Shown here one piece after another: positions 57,188-64,000 of a stretch of DNA of 64,000 nt (position 1 is its first letter; the number at the start of each line of letters is the position of its first letter). The notes under the pieces were generated by a model. That model made no database searches. It was not told where the DNA came from and was given only the letters and a program-made list of their open reading frames with translations. The stretch lies in the NCBI GenBank assembly GCA_938009235.1, contig CALLIK010000009.1, forward strand, positions 124,001 through 188,000. The letters are read 5' to 3'. The position numbers and the translations under genes are program-made. The DNA is from an uncultured Caulobacterales bacterium. GTDB lineage: Bacteria > Pseudomonadota > Alphaproteobacteria > Caulobacterales > Maricaulaceae.

Positions 57188-57730
57188 ATGATTAGATTTA
57201 TAGAGTGGCGCTTCGAAACACTTGAGATTGAAGACAGAGTTTCCGAAGTGCTGCGCGCTCAATTGCAGATGCTTTTTGAAAATAGACTTTTAGATTTTTT
57301 CAATTCTGGAAGTGCTGTATATTATGATCATGTCATTGATTGTCTTTCGCATTTGGAAGAAAAATCTATTTCTTCCACTAAGGCAGCTACAGCGTTTAAG
57401 CGGGATGAAGAGCTCAAGGGCCTTTGGCACAAACATATCTTAGAGGCTGGAAACTTGTCGCTAAATAGGAACTTGATAAAGACTATGCAGGGTACAAAGG
57501 GCGTTAAGAGAATGGTGGCCGGCATTTCAGATTCACCGACTGCGCAACAATTTTCTCATAGAATGATAAGTAGATTGCAAAATTTAAGCTCTGACAAAAA
57601 AATGACGGGTGAGTGGTTGATTTTCGAGAAATTGAGAGATGGCCAAAATTACTACCACACGATTGCCGCGCACTATGAATGCCCAGCAGAGATAGCGAAA
57701 AGAATAGATAGGTTGACAAAAGATGTTTGA
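57188..57730 (+). CDS. AT-rich orphan protein
   Basis: I recognise no family for this 180-residue cytoplasmic protein. It is helical in character and charged. The C-terminal segment DGQNYYHTIAAHYECPAEIAKRIDRL has the outline of a helix-turn-helix, as in sigma-factor region 4, but weakly. Codon use is unlike the neighbours: many AGA, ATA, TTA and AAT codons and lower GC. It begins the low-density accessory stretch and precedes a cluster of REP-like palindromes. Horizontal acquisition is likely. Confidence 0.6.
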   Translation: MIRFIEWRFETLEIEDRVSEVLRAQLQMLFENRLLDFFNSGSAVYYDHVIDCLSHLEEKSISSTKAATAFKRDEELKGLWHKHILEAGNLSLNRNLIKTMQGTKGVKRMVAGISDSPTAQQFSHRMISRLQNLSSDKKMTGEWLIFEKLRDGQNYYHTIAAHYECPAEIAKRIDRLTKDV

Positions 57731-57813
57731 TTACAGGCTTCTGGTTTAGAACTAGAAATTTGAATGAGGCCATCTTGTTCGGCGTAGCGGTGTTTAGACG
57801 CTTGGGTGATGGC

Positions 57814-57831
57814 CCCCGTGTTTCCACGGGG
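57814..57831. repeat. GC-rich hairpin beside the REP cluster
   Basis: CCCCGTG-TTTC-CACGGGG is a perfect 7-bp inverted repeat 84 nt after the orphan gene. It lies about 20 nt from the first REP-like palindrome and may belong to the same cluster. Confidence 0.5.
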
Positions 57832-57849
57832 TGTGTTGGATTTGAGATA

Positions 57850-57877
57850 GGCCCTCGGGTCAGGCCCGAGGGTGACG
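57850..57877 (+). repeat. REP-like palindrome, copy 1
   Basis: CCCTCGGG-TCAGG-CCCGAGGG followed by TGACG. This is the alphaproteobacterial REP type (CCTCGGGTCAGGCCCGAGG plus TGACG tail). It faces copy 2 in the opposite orientation. Confidence 0.8.
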
Positions 57878-57904
57878 GGGTTAATAGAGGTTGCTCCACA
57901 CTCC

Positions 57905-57932
57905 GTCTTCCTCGGGCTTGACCCGAGGATCC
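57905..57932 (-). repeat. REP-like palindrome, copy 2 (inverted)
   Basis: TCCTCGGG-CTTGA-CCCGAGGA preceded by CGTC on the plus strand, so the minus strand reads TCCTCGGGTCAAGCCCGAGGA plus GACG. It is in inverted orientation to copy 1, making a paired (BIME-like) unit. Confidence 0.8.
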
Positions 57933-57952
57933 ATTTTTCGTTGCAGGCATAG

Positions 57953-58000
57953 ACCCTCGGGTTATGTCGTTTGCAAACAAACAACGACCCGAGGGTGACG
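57953..58000 (+). repeat. REP-like palindrome, copy 3 with an extended stem
   Basis: ACCCTCGGGT and ACCCGAGGGT form the outer stem; an inner part pairs GTCGTTTG with CAAACAACGAC. A TGACGG tail follows as in copies 1 and 4. It ends 30 nt before the GIY-YIG nuclease gene. Confidence 0.75.
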
Positions 58001-58029
58001 GATAGGTTTAAGAGTGATACTCTATAGCT

Positions 58030-58338
58030 ATGCAGCCTTGCGTTTATATGATGGCCTCCAAACGCCTTGGGACTATTTATACGGGTGTGACCTCTGATTT
58101 ACCGTCGCGTGAATGGCAGCATTATTCCAAATCGGACCCAAAGAGTTTTACCGCGAAATATAAAGTTTGGCGTCTGGTTTGGTTTGAAGATCATGAGACA
58201 ATGGCAGAGGCTATTCAGCGGGAAAAATCGCTAAAGCGTTGGTATCGTCAGTGGAAGATTGAGCTAATCGAAAAAGCTAATCCGCACTGGCATCCTCTTG
58301 ACCCGAATACGGGTGAGTTTATTTTTGATTATGATTGA
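58030..58338 (+). CDS. GIY-YIG (URI-type) nuclease family protein flanked by REPs
   Basis: The 102-residue protein is a minimal GIY-YIG domain: CVYMMASKRLGTIYTGVTSDLPSREWQH (the VYM and YTG halves of the motif, then the conserved Arg) and later EAIQREKSLKRWYRQWKIELIEKANP. Stand-alone forms are common in alphaproteobacteria and their role is not settled. Three REP-like palindromes lie within 180 nt upstream and a fourth 78 nt downstream. This arrangement hints at a link between the nuclease and REP spread, similar in idea to RAYT transposases. Confidence 0.88.
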   Translation: MQPCVYMMASKRLGTIYTGVTSDLPSREWQHYSKSDPKSFTAKYKVWRLVWFEDHETMAEAIQREKSLKRWYRQWKIELIEKANPHWHPLDPNTGEFIFDYD

Positions 58339-58415
58339 AGCTTTGGGTCTCAATGCGCCGAATTTTGTTACTTTTGGCTTTGAGCCGTGTGTTTTTGTGC
58401 GTCTCTTTGAGGTGG

Positions 58416-58443
58416 GTCCTCGGGTCAGGCCCGAGGATGACGG
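58416..58443 (+). repeat. REP-like palindrome, copy 4
   Basis: TCCTCGGG-TCAGG-CCCGAGGA followed by TGACGG, almost identical to copy 1. It lies 78 nt after the GIY-YIG gene, so the gene is bracketed by REPs. Confidence 0.8.
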
Positions 58444-58979
58444 TAGAAGAGAGATAGTTTTCAACCGCTTATAAAAAACTCAAAAAATTGCATCCTCGTA
58501 ATGTATTTTCACCCGCATATTTAACTCGTTCTTTCAGACATAGGACAGGCAAGTATACGTGACTGGTCGGTCTGAGAGACGGTGTGTCTAGGTAGGTTTT
58601 GGTAACGCGAAATCTATCGGGGCCTAATTTCGTGTGCTAGACGGGGTGGAACCTCCGCAGTCCAGTATGGCCGTTATTAGTAACGCACCGCCGTAAGGTT
58701 AGTCTTGCGTAAAACATTTTTTCTATTTTGGTACTCCATCGTGAGTGCTGACCTTACGGGCAGTCCTTTTTCACAAGGGCGTTCGCCCTTGATTTGCGGG
58801 TTGCCGCCCGCCAACCCAACCCGCGTGTTGGTACTTGCAGAGGTAAAGCAGTTCCCAAGATGGGCTGTGAGGGCTTTCGCTTGGCTTCGATTTATGTCGT
58901 TTAGCCATTTATAGACGGGTTATTATTCATTAACCTTGTTTGCTAATATGTTAGTAACTCTTGCGCAGTATCGCAACCT
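58444..58979. other. Gene-free accessory stretch with a 12-bp inverted repeat
   Basis: I see no convincing gene. CCGTAAGGTTAG (58692) can pair with CTGACCTTACGG about 50 nt later, which would fold the first half of the repeated element described at 58705. The tracked ORF 58705-58914 is a low-quality frame inside it. Confidence 0.5.
58705..58780 (+). repeat. Imperfect repeated element, copy 1
   Basis: The sequence TTGCGTAAAACA...TATTTTGGTACTCCATCGTGAGT...CC.....CGG.C.GTCC recurs at 62371-62446 (TTGCGTAAAACA...GGGTACTCCGTCGCGAGT...GGACTGTCC). A GGTTAGT precedes both. Identity drops to about 60% towards the 3' end. Nature unknown: mobile relic or structured RNA. Confidence 0.5.
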
Positions 58980-59408
58980 ATGGGGTTAGTGCGGTATATT
59001 TACACGTCAATTCTTGCGGTCGAGTTGCCACCGCAGAATGCTTTTGATACAGCGTCATTGAGTGCGAATGTGTGCGAGAAAATTGGTATTACAGGGCGCA
59101 CATTTGCCAATTGCCATAAAGCTCTCGCGATCACTGAAGGTCCAACGGATATTGTTGAGAAATACTTCCAAGCCGTGAACGCGGACCCTCTCGCGCAAAC
59201 CATTCTCATGCATGTTCAACGTCCCATCAAAGCGCGTGAATTTGAGGATTATTCTGTCTGGCTTAATCTGGGGCAGGCGTTCGAATTTAGCGCATCTGTA
59301 CGAGAGTTGACGCCAGATACATTGGCGCAGGCGTGGCCAGGTGACCTGTCGGCCAAAGTTCGCATTATGGCTGATGTCTACTTGGACCCTGAAATGTTAG
59401 CCGCCTAA
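58980..59408 (+). CDS. Degenerate BLUF-like protein lacking the flavin-site glutamine
   Basis: The 142-residue protein aligns with BLUF domains: VRYIYTS at the N-terminus (conserved Tyr), SLSANVCEKIGITG (Asn position and the ITG turn), HKALAITEGPTDIVEKYFQAVNADPLAQTILMHVQRPIKAREFEDYSVWL (the QVLEG region and the following helix and strand). The glutamine that switches in the photocycle is replaced by Ala (ALAITEG in place of LQVLEG). It is therefore probably light-blind or flavin-free. A second, intact BLUF protein is encoded 6 kb upstream. The start has no clear ribosome-binding site. Confidence 0.65.
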   Translation: MGLVRYIYTSILAVELPPQNAFDTASLSANVCEKIGITGRTFANCHKALAITEGPTDIVEKYFQAVNADPLAQTILMHVQRPIKAREFEDYSVWLNLGQAFEFSASVRELTPDTLAQAWPGDLSAKVRIMADVYLDPEMLAA

Positions 59409-59531
59409 GACGCACCCCCTAAATACGTGCCCCTTAGATATGGGGGGCGTAATGAGCGGGCGTAGGTGTAGGAATATTGCGCTGCGTTTAATTCTGCTAC
59501 TCGGGCCAGAGTAACACAGGTGGGATGATTC

Positions 59532-59816
59532 ATGGCGCGTATGGCACCAAAAATTCAAATTGAAAACGAACTAGAGGCTCGAACGTTTAATGAGCTCTAT
59601 GCGCTTTATAAAAGTGTAAGTGCAGAACTTGAAATCTGCGCGAAACATAAGCCGGGTTTGAATGATATTTTAGACGCCGAGATGTCGCAGCAAGAAAGTG
59701 TGCTGCTTCACTTTCAAACCGAGGTCATACGCTGCGCCGCTAGCTCTCCCATCAAGACCTTGCAGGAGGCCGCGTGTTTTGACGGCATTCTGGCGAATAT
59801 TGATCACGCACCCTGA
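59532..59816 (+). CDS. Small orphan protein, similar to the gene at the window end
   Basis: I recognise no family for this 94-residue helical protein. Its central part NELYALYKSVSAELEICAKHKPGLNDILDAE ... LHFQTEVIRCAASSPIKTLQEAACFDGI resembles the partial protein at 63729 (KELYLGTVEELRECAKECSDDD ... EEKLLDQMAKVPLRTPEDMHALIDI), with the shared frame ELY..(5)..EL..CAK and a later A..P..T..E. The two look like members of a local family. Copies in one accessory region suggest recent spread. Confidence 0.6.
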   Translation: MARMAPKIQIENELEARTFNELYALYKSVSAELEICAKHKPGLNDILDAEMSQQESVLLHFQTEVIRCAASSPIKTLQEAACFDGILANIDHAP

Positions 59817-59900
59817 CGAAGAGTGTGAGCACATGACCAATAAAATGGCGAACCATCTTATGACATTTTATTATGACTTCATTGCGCGTAACCGCGAAAC

Positions 59901-60245
59901 TTAGGCTGCGGCGAGACGGGTGGATTTTATTTTGGCTAAGCGGGTTTTAGCAAGGCGTCTCGGCTGTCCAGATTTCCACTTGTTCCCAAGCATGATGGAC
60001 AGGATACATCCCGCGAGCGTGATCGTGATTGTATTCGCGCAGATCAGCGGCCACGCCAACGTCGCCAGACCGTAAGTCAGCCAGAGCGAAATCCCGAGGG
60101 TGAACATCATATACATGGTCAGCGACAAGCCCTCTGTACGGCGCGTGCGGATGACCATTATGGCTTGGGGTAGGAATGAGGCCGATGTGAAAAAGGCGGC
60201 AACGAAGCCAATGATTTCTACATTGAAAAATTCAGGTGAAGACAT
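59901..60245 (-). CDS. SemiSWEET family sugar transporter
   Basis: This is a three-helix transporter of the MtN3/PQ-loop superfamily that works as a homodimer. From the ATG at 60245 (GGATCTTAAA before it) it has 114 residues. Helix 1 is EIIGFVAAFFTSASFLPQAIMVIRTRRTEGLS, with the PQ motif; helix 2 SLTMYMMFTLGISLWLTYGLA; helix 3 LICANTITITLAGCILSIML. The C-terminus is basic. Sugar transport is known for the family; the substrate here is not. The tracked ORF starts 63 nt earlier. Confidence 0.85.
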   Translation of the reverse strand: MSSPEFFNVEIIGFVAAFFTSASFLPQAIMVIRTRRTEGLSLTMYMMFTLGISLWLTYGLATLAWPLICANTITITLAGCILSIMLGNKWKSGQPRRLAKTRLAKIKSTRLAAA

Positions 60246-60479
60246 TTTAAGATCCAAAGCAAAGCGTTGATTTCGATCTCTAAATACGCCGATAGGATAA
60301 TGAAACAATGAGCACTTCGCGTCGTTGGCGCAAATGTCCCTTGCAAAAATGTCTGAACCGAAACGAGGCAGGCGTTGGTTAATTATGCAAACTGCACATC
60401 AATCCAGCGGGGCGCAATATTTAAGGTGCAGGGCAGCGACGAGGCTTGCATTTATATACTGGCGTATTGCTGCGAGGGC

Positions 60480-61223
60480 TTATGCGACGAGATGTAACGT
60501 CCGCGCTCGCATCGCTGCGGTGACACGATCTGATGTCTCTAGCTTGACGAAAATCAGTTTCACGTAACTGCCAACTGTATTCTTGGTGATATTCAGAATG
60601 GTCGCGATTTCGGGATTTGTCTTGCCCAACGTTATGAGCTCCAAAACTTCTTTCTCACGCTTGGTAAGTTTTACCTTCTTCTGAAAGTCGAAACTCATTT
60701 GGCAATGTCGAACATGCAGCATCTGAAGTAGGGCATGAACTTGCCACTCAAAGAGAGGGGCGAATGCGTCTTTGTGTCGTCCAAAACTTACAAAGGCGTG
60801 TGCCTTTTGACCCTTGGGGCCAAATAATGAAAGCAACAGTCCATCACCGTTTAATGCGAGATAGCGTTTAAGCGCCAGAATATGCGGCGACTTTTTTACC
60901 GCGTCATGATCTATCATGTCAGACAGCCAGACAGTGTCCCCGGCCGAGATGCAGTTGAGAAGGCCAAGGACATTTTGAGTAATGTTTGGCTCGTTTAAAT
61001 CGATGTCTGAGTTTAGCGGGAAGTTATAATTGAACGGTTTATTCGCTTGCCCAGAGTCATAAGCCCCGAACTCAGTCACGACATGATACATGAGGGTTTT
61101 TACCTCTGTGCATTCTATAGCTTCGCCCAAGAGGCTTTCGATCGATGTCGCTGTTTTGATGCAATGTATCGCTTCCAAAATCTGTTCAGACTTCAGGCGA
61201 AGGCCTTCGATACGTTCTACCAT
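60480..61223 (-). CDS. LuxR-type transcriptional regulator (solo)
   Basis: From the ATG at 61223 (behind GGGGAAAC) the protein has about 247 residues. The last 65 form a GerE/LuxR helix-turn-helix: KLTKREKEVLELITLGKTNPEIATILNITKNTVGSYVKLIFVKLETSDRVTAAM. The N-terminal 170 residues are about the size of an autoinducer-binding domain but I cannot see the conserved Trp/Tyr/Asp set clearly. No luxI lies nearby, so it would be a solo regulator. The tracked ORF starts at an upstream TTG. Confidence 0.85.
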   Translation of the reverse strand: MVERIEGLRLKSEQILEAIHCIKTATSIESLLGEAIECTEVKTLMYHVVTEFGAYDSGQANKPFNYNFPLNSDIDLNEPNITQNVLGLLNCISAGDTVWLSDMIDHDAVKKSPHILALKRYLALNGDGLLLSLFGPKGQKAHAFVSFGRHKDAFAPLFEWQVHALLQMLHVRHCQMSFDFQKKVKLTKREKEVLELITLGKTNPEIATILNITKNTVGSYVKLIFVKLETSDRVTAAMRARTLHLVA

Positions 61224-61647
61224 GTTTCCCCACACGCAAACATTGATTATACAGGACGAGTGTATCCTAGAGCGCGCATTGCACAACGTGTGATAGCCGA
61301 TTTAACATACCTGTCAATATAAATTGGTATAGATGATGTGTAGACCAATTCAGTAAGACTTGAAGTCTTTCACTCTGTAGCTCTTTAGGTGGCATCTTAA
61401 AAGGCAAGGGCGGGGCGTTAGGCACTCTCTACTGAGAACTGTCTTAGGGGTTGCAATTCCTATTTATCACGACCATATGCCCCTTATCGATCTACGGCCG
61501 AACAATCTGGCTTACTGACCGCAAACCTAACCCCGTCCAAAAGGGCCAATGTTTGTGGTGACTACTGTATATTCTTCCCGACATCGACTAACGCCACAGC
61601 TCCGTGTTGGAGCCTCGGCAAATTTAATGACGTGAAAGGAAATACCC
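61224..61647. promoter_or_regulatory. Intergenic region and long 5' leader of the cold-shock gene
   Basis: This 424-nt gap has no convincing gene. Its right part lies directly upstream of the cold-shock gene and may be a long leader, as cspA genes usually have. I see GGTTTGC-type pairing options but no known element. Confidence 0.4.
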
Positions 61648-61863
61648 ATGTCAGATATGAGAACCGGAACTGTTAAGTTTTTCAACTCTTCAAAAGGCTT
61701 CGGCTTTATCCAGCCTGAATCAGGCGACGATGTATTTGTACACATCACTGCTCTACAGCGTGGCGGCCTTGACGGCTTGCAAGAAGGCGACAAAGTTTCC
61801 TTCGACACTGCTATTGATCAGCGTTCAGGCAAAACATCAGTAGACAACATCACTATGGCATAA
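61648..61863 (+). CDS. Cold-shock domain protein
   Basis: This 71-residue CspA-family protein binds single-stranded RNA and DNA. The motifs GTVKFFNSSKGFGFIQPE (RNP1) and DVFVHITAL (RNP2) are intact. An AAAGGAAAT ribosome-binding region precedes the start. It may start at MSDMRTG or two codons later. A clear intrinsic terminator follows about 50 nt after the stop. Confidence 0.95.
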   Translation: MSDMRTGTVKFFNSSKGFGFIQPESGDDVFVHITALQRGGLDGLQEGDKVSFDTAIDQRSGKTSVDNITMA

Positions 61864-61915
61864 GCCATTTGATGTTTCGAACGCTGACCTAGTTAGCATT
61901 CGTTAGATTAGAGAG

Positions 61916-61949
61916 CGCGTCGTCCCTTTACGGGGGCGGCGCGTTTTTC
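61916..61949 (+). terminator. Intrinsic terminator of the cold-shock gene
   Basis: CGCGTCGTCCC pairs with GGGGCGGCGCG (G-U allowed) around TTTACG and is followed by TTTTTCGTTTTT. Confidence 0.88.
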
Positions 61950-62327
61950 GTTTTTGGGGTATATATAGAAGGCAGAGTAGGGACGAGGGCGATGCGTCAG
62001 CGTTTACGCGCTTCGAAAAACCACGGTATTGCAGGCTAAAACGACATTTCTGCACAATTGTATCCCCGCCTTCAAAACCTATGGCAAGATGGACGGGTTC
62101 TTTCGGACATGGGACAGGTAGGAGCTCACCTTCTGGTACCGAGTGACGGTGGGGTTGAGCGACTGCGTGTGAGAGCGTGGTTTGTGCCGGACCTTTTGAA
62201 GTGAGAGCCGACAGGTGCATTTTTTGTTTCCAAAAATTGCACGAACTAGGTCTAATGGCCAAACTGTAGGGACAGATGGGCCGCTTCATCAACAACCGCT
62301 GCCGCGTGGTCGTGCAATTGGCGTAAG

Positions 62328-62367
62328 CCAAATGCACTGTGCATTGGTTAGTAAACAATGCATTTGG
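62328..62367. repeat. 13-bp stem-loop beside the repeated element
   Basis: CCAAATGCACTGT pairs with ACAATGCATTTGG at 12 of 13 positions around a 14-nt loop. It ends 3 nt before the second copy of the repeated element. It may be part of that element. Confidence 0.6.
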
Positions 62368-62370
62368 TAT

Positions 62371-62446
62371 TTGCGTAAAACAAAACTATTCTAATTCGGG
62401 TACTCCGTCGCGAGTATCAACCACGCGGACTGTCCCATCTTTATTG
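62371..62446 (+). repeat. Imperfect repeated element, copy 2
   Basis: TTGCGTAAAACAAAACTATTCTAATTCGGGTACTCCGTCGCGAGT... aligns with the copy at 58705-58780. A GGTTAGT precedes both, here separated by 18 extra nt. Confidence 0.5.
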
Positions 62447-62638
62447 GGTAACGCATTTCGGCAGACGCCCCAAACAACGGGAGAGCGGCTGCGAGCGCTT
62501 CCGCATGCCTAAAGGCCTTCCAGAAGCCTTAATCGGCCTCTTGCAAAGGCCTCCTGTAATAGAATTTCACATTCACACTAATCGACGCTAGACCCTGCGG
62601 CAGTAAGCCCCCACGGCTTTTCATTGAAGGAGAATATC

Positions 62639-63505
62639 ATGGCACAAGACGTAACGCAGGAGGTCGTAGATGTGGCTGGAACCGCAACAGACTTCCTCTC
62701 AGTGGACAATCTGATGTCACTGGGGGCAACTGTACTTCCATATGTAGTAAAGGGCGTCATTGCCCTTCTGATCCTTTGGATTGGTTTCAAGGTCGCCCGT
62801 TGGGCGGGGGATAAAGTCACTAAAAATGCACAGAAGGCGCCGAATGTAGATGAAACATTAGGAGGGTTTTTCGGTTCTATGGTGCGCTATGCCATCATGG
62901 CGATGGTAGCAATTGCTGCCATTACTCAAGTCGGCGTCGAGGCGACGTCGCTTATTGCGCTTGTCGGTGCGGCTGGTTTGGCCATTGGTCTTGCCTTGCA
63001 GGGGACATTGTCCAACCTCGCAGCTGGCGTGATGCTGATGCTGTTCCGCCCGTATAAATTGGGTGATTTCGTGAAGCTCGTTGGTGAAGAGGGCGTAGTC
63101 ACAGAGATGAGCATCTTTACAACAGAAATTTCGACGGTTGATAACATTCAAGTCATCATCGGTAACGGCGAAGTTTGGGGCTCTACAATCCAAAACTACA
63201 CGGCCAAAGGCACACGCCGCGTCGATAATAATTTCGGCATTGATTATGATGACGATATCAACAAAGCGATGGGTATCATCCTGAAAACGGCTGCCGCGCA
63301 TCCTGACGTTCACGCTGACCCTGCACCTTGGGTCAAGGTCGTCGGGTTGGGTGAAAGCTCTGTTGATCTACAATGTCGTGTTTGGACAAAATCTGCGGAA
63401 TATTGGGACGTGATGTTCGATTTGAACAAATCCGTAAAAGAAGCCTTCGATGCGGGCGGAATTACAATTCCATACCCAATCAGCGTCGAGCTGGATTCAA
63501 AATAA
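62639..63505 (+). CDS. Small-conductance mechanosensitive channel (MscS family)
   Basis: This heptameric inner-membrane channel opens under membrane tension and protects against osmotic downshock. From the ATG at 62639 (AAGGAG before it) it has 288 residues. Membrane helices lie near residues 20-45 and 75-100, and the pore helix TM3 contains GLAIGLALQGTLSNLAAGVMLMLFRPYKLGDFVKL. The beta domain follows with EEGVVTEMSIFTTEISTVDN and a C-terminal alpha/beta domain. The tracked ORF starts at an upstream TTG. It ends before a strong terminator. Confidence 0.94.
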   Translation: MAQDVTQEVVDVAGTATDFLSVDNLMSLGATVLPYVVKGVIALLILWIGFKVARWAGDKVTKNAQKAPNVDETLGGFFGSMVRYAIMAMVAIAAITQVGVEATSLIALVGAAGLAIGLALQGTLSNLAAGVMLMLFRPYKLGDFVKLVGEEGVVTEMSIFTTEISTVDNIQVIIGNGEVWGSTIQNYTAKGTRRVDNNFGIDYDDDINKAMGIILKTAAAHPDVHADPAPWVKVVGLGESSVDLQCRVWTKSAEYWDVMFDLNKSVKEAFDAGGITIPYPISVELDSK

Positions 63506-63533
63506 AGCGAATTTTGCTGTTGTCTCTTATAGA

Positions 63534-63561
63534 AAAGCACGCCTCTCTGTAGGCGTGCTTT
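63534..63561 (+). terminator. Intrinsic terminator of the MscS gene
   Basis: AAAGCACGCC-TCTCTGTA-GGCGTGCTTT is a perfect 10-bp stem 28 nt after the MscS stop, ending in TTTGCATTT. Confidence 0.8.
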
Positions 63562-63678
63562 GCATTTAATGATGCCAATTAATCTTTGGGTTGTATTTTG
63601 TGGAATTACGTCTCATTAGCTCCACCCCCATTATTACCCCCTCCATCCATAGGGGGGCTATCGGGGGCTTTTCTTGCG

Positions 63679-63702
63679 CCAAGAATACCTTATGATTCTT
63701 GG
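63679..63702. promoter_or_regulatory. Inverted repeat upstream of the last gene
   Basis: CCAAGAAT-ACCTTATG-ATTCTTGG is a perfect 8-bp inverted repeat 27 nt before the start of the partial orphan gene. It could be an operator or a leader hairpin. Confidence 0.45.
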
Positions 63703-63728
63703 TAATATGATGTTCGGGGGATGATAAA

Positions 63729-64000
63729 ATGAAACAACAAATGGTGCCGGCTGAAGGCGTAGGAGAGAATTTAACATTAACTGTACGCGACTTGAAAGAA
63801 CTCTATTTGGGAACAGTAGAAGAATTACGTGAGTGTGCAAAAGAGTGCTCTGATGATGACAGGGAGTTCCTATTACTTGATTTTGAAGAAAAATTATTGG
63901 ACCAAATGGCCAAGGTTCCCTTGAGGACACCTGAGGATATGCATGCATTGATTGATATATGGACGGAGATGAAGAGTGGGAATGATCTCGATCAATGCGA
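63729..64000 (+). CDS. Partial small orphan protein, cut by window end
   Basis: The frame starts at the ATG behind GGGGGAT and is open to the window end; it is missing from the ORF track. It reads KQQMVPAEGVGENLTLTVRD, then KELYLGTVEELRECAKECSDDDREFLLLDF and LLDQMAKVPLRTPEDMHALI. The helical middle resembles the 94-residue orphan at 59532-59816. Codon use is AT-rich. The family is unknown to me. Confidence 0.6.
   Translation, partial: MKQQMVPAEGVGENLTLTVRDLKELYLGTVEELRECAKECSDDDREFLLLDFEEKLLDQMAKVPLRTPEDMHALIDIWTEMKSGNDLDQC

Larger units (their letters stand above)
61950..62638. other. Gene-free accessory stretch with a long hairpin
   Basis: I see no convincing gene; the tracked 151-residue minus-strand ORF overlaps the cold-shock terminator and has no family features. 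The strongest signals are the hairpin at 62328-62367 and the repeated element at 62371. Confidence 0.5.

Noticed and set aside
57850-58443. CRISPR array
   Set aside because: The palindromes are few, irregularly spaced, in both orientations and without uniform spacers; no cas genes are present.
58705-58914. 69-residue plus-strand ORF
   Set aside because: It lies within the imperfect repeated element; the second copy has stops in the same frame.
59698-59904. 68-residue plus-strand ORF, including a 23-codon ATG frame at 59833
   Set aside because: The first half is a shadow of the 94-residue orphan; the short remaining frame has no supporting signal.
61903-62358. 151-residue minus-strand ORF after the cold-shock gene
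   Set aside because: It overlaps a clear intrinsic terminator and a stem-loop, and the translated sequence has no recognisable domain.
63658-63948. 96-residue minus-strand ORF at the window end
   Set aside because: It is antisense to the better-supported partial gene at 63729, which has a ribosome-binding site and a similar protein at 59532.
57130-64000. Integrated prophage or genomic island with integrase and tRNA site
   Set aside because: Gene density is low and some genes are AT-rich, but I find no integrase, transposase, phage structural gene or tRNA.

Overview
The window reads as chromosomal DNA of a mid-GC, aerobic, Gram-negative alphaproteobacterium. A Maricaulales/Hyphomonadales-type marine bacterium is my inference. 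It rests on gene order (lgt-midA-pgeF, ruvCAB-ybgC-tol-pal, tilS-ftsH-folP, serC-serA), on two direct-repeat GTTC-N7-GTTC LexA-type boxes, on a serC leader hairpin, and on many lipoproteins plus a TonB-dependent receptor. I saw no rRNA, tRNA, CRISPR array, insertion sequence or prophage.

Layout. 1-4 kb: a 5'-truncated iron-sulfur photolyase, an RluA-type pseudouridine synthase, RNase D and a dienelactone hydrolase. 4-7.3 kb: a LysM lipoprotein, pyruvate kinase and a PhyH-type dioxygenase. 7.3-11.2 kb: a probable zinc-uptake module (TonB receptor with a His/Asp/Glu-rich loop, a small secreted protein, a candidate Zur operator) and a Na+/H+ antiporter. 11.2-19.2 kb: housekeeping genes pth, rplY, prs, pgeF, midA, lgt, ubiK, a 2OG-Fe(II) oxygenase and dnaB. 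19.3-21.8 kb: two paralogous envelope proteins flank a YafK-type L,D-transpeptidase-fold lipoprotein and share a promoter sequence. 21.9-31.9 kb: ruvC, ruvA, ruvB, ybgC, tolQ, tolR, tolA, tolB, pal and cpoB. Between ybgC and tolQ sit a stand-alone DUF3320-like protein, a DUF3088 protein and a lipoprotein. 31.9-43.6 kb: tilS, ftsH, folP, thiD, a DMT transporter, purA, serA and serC.

43.9-54.5 kb is more accessory: a large lipoprotein metallopeptidase with a partner lipoprotein, a YghU-type GST, an outer-membrane-like lipoprotein, an aldo/keto reductase next to a decayed TauD-like fragment, a GST, an arsenosugar-type ArsM, a lipoprotein esterase and a canonical BLUF photoreceptor. At 53.2-57.1 kb a TPP riboswitch precedes a tightly overlapping operon: histidine-phosphatase lipoprotein, membrane protein, thiC, TPR protein. 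This implies a thiamine-related role for the first two genes.

57.1-64 kb has low coding density: an AT-rich orphan gene, four REP-like palindromes around a GIY-YIG nuclease gene, a degenerate BLUF-like protein without the flavin-binding glutamine, two related small orphans (one cut by the window end), a SemiSWEET transporter, a solo LuxR-type regulator, a cold-shock protein and a MscS channel. An imperfect ~75-nt sequence occurs twice here.

Start codons were moved from the ORF-track value wherever the track used an upstream TTG/GTG or overlapped a neighbour and a better ATG or ribosome-binding site was visible. Family assignments come from motif recognition, not from database searches.
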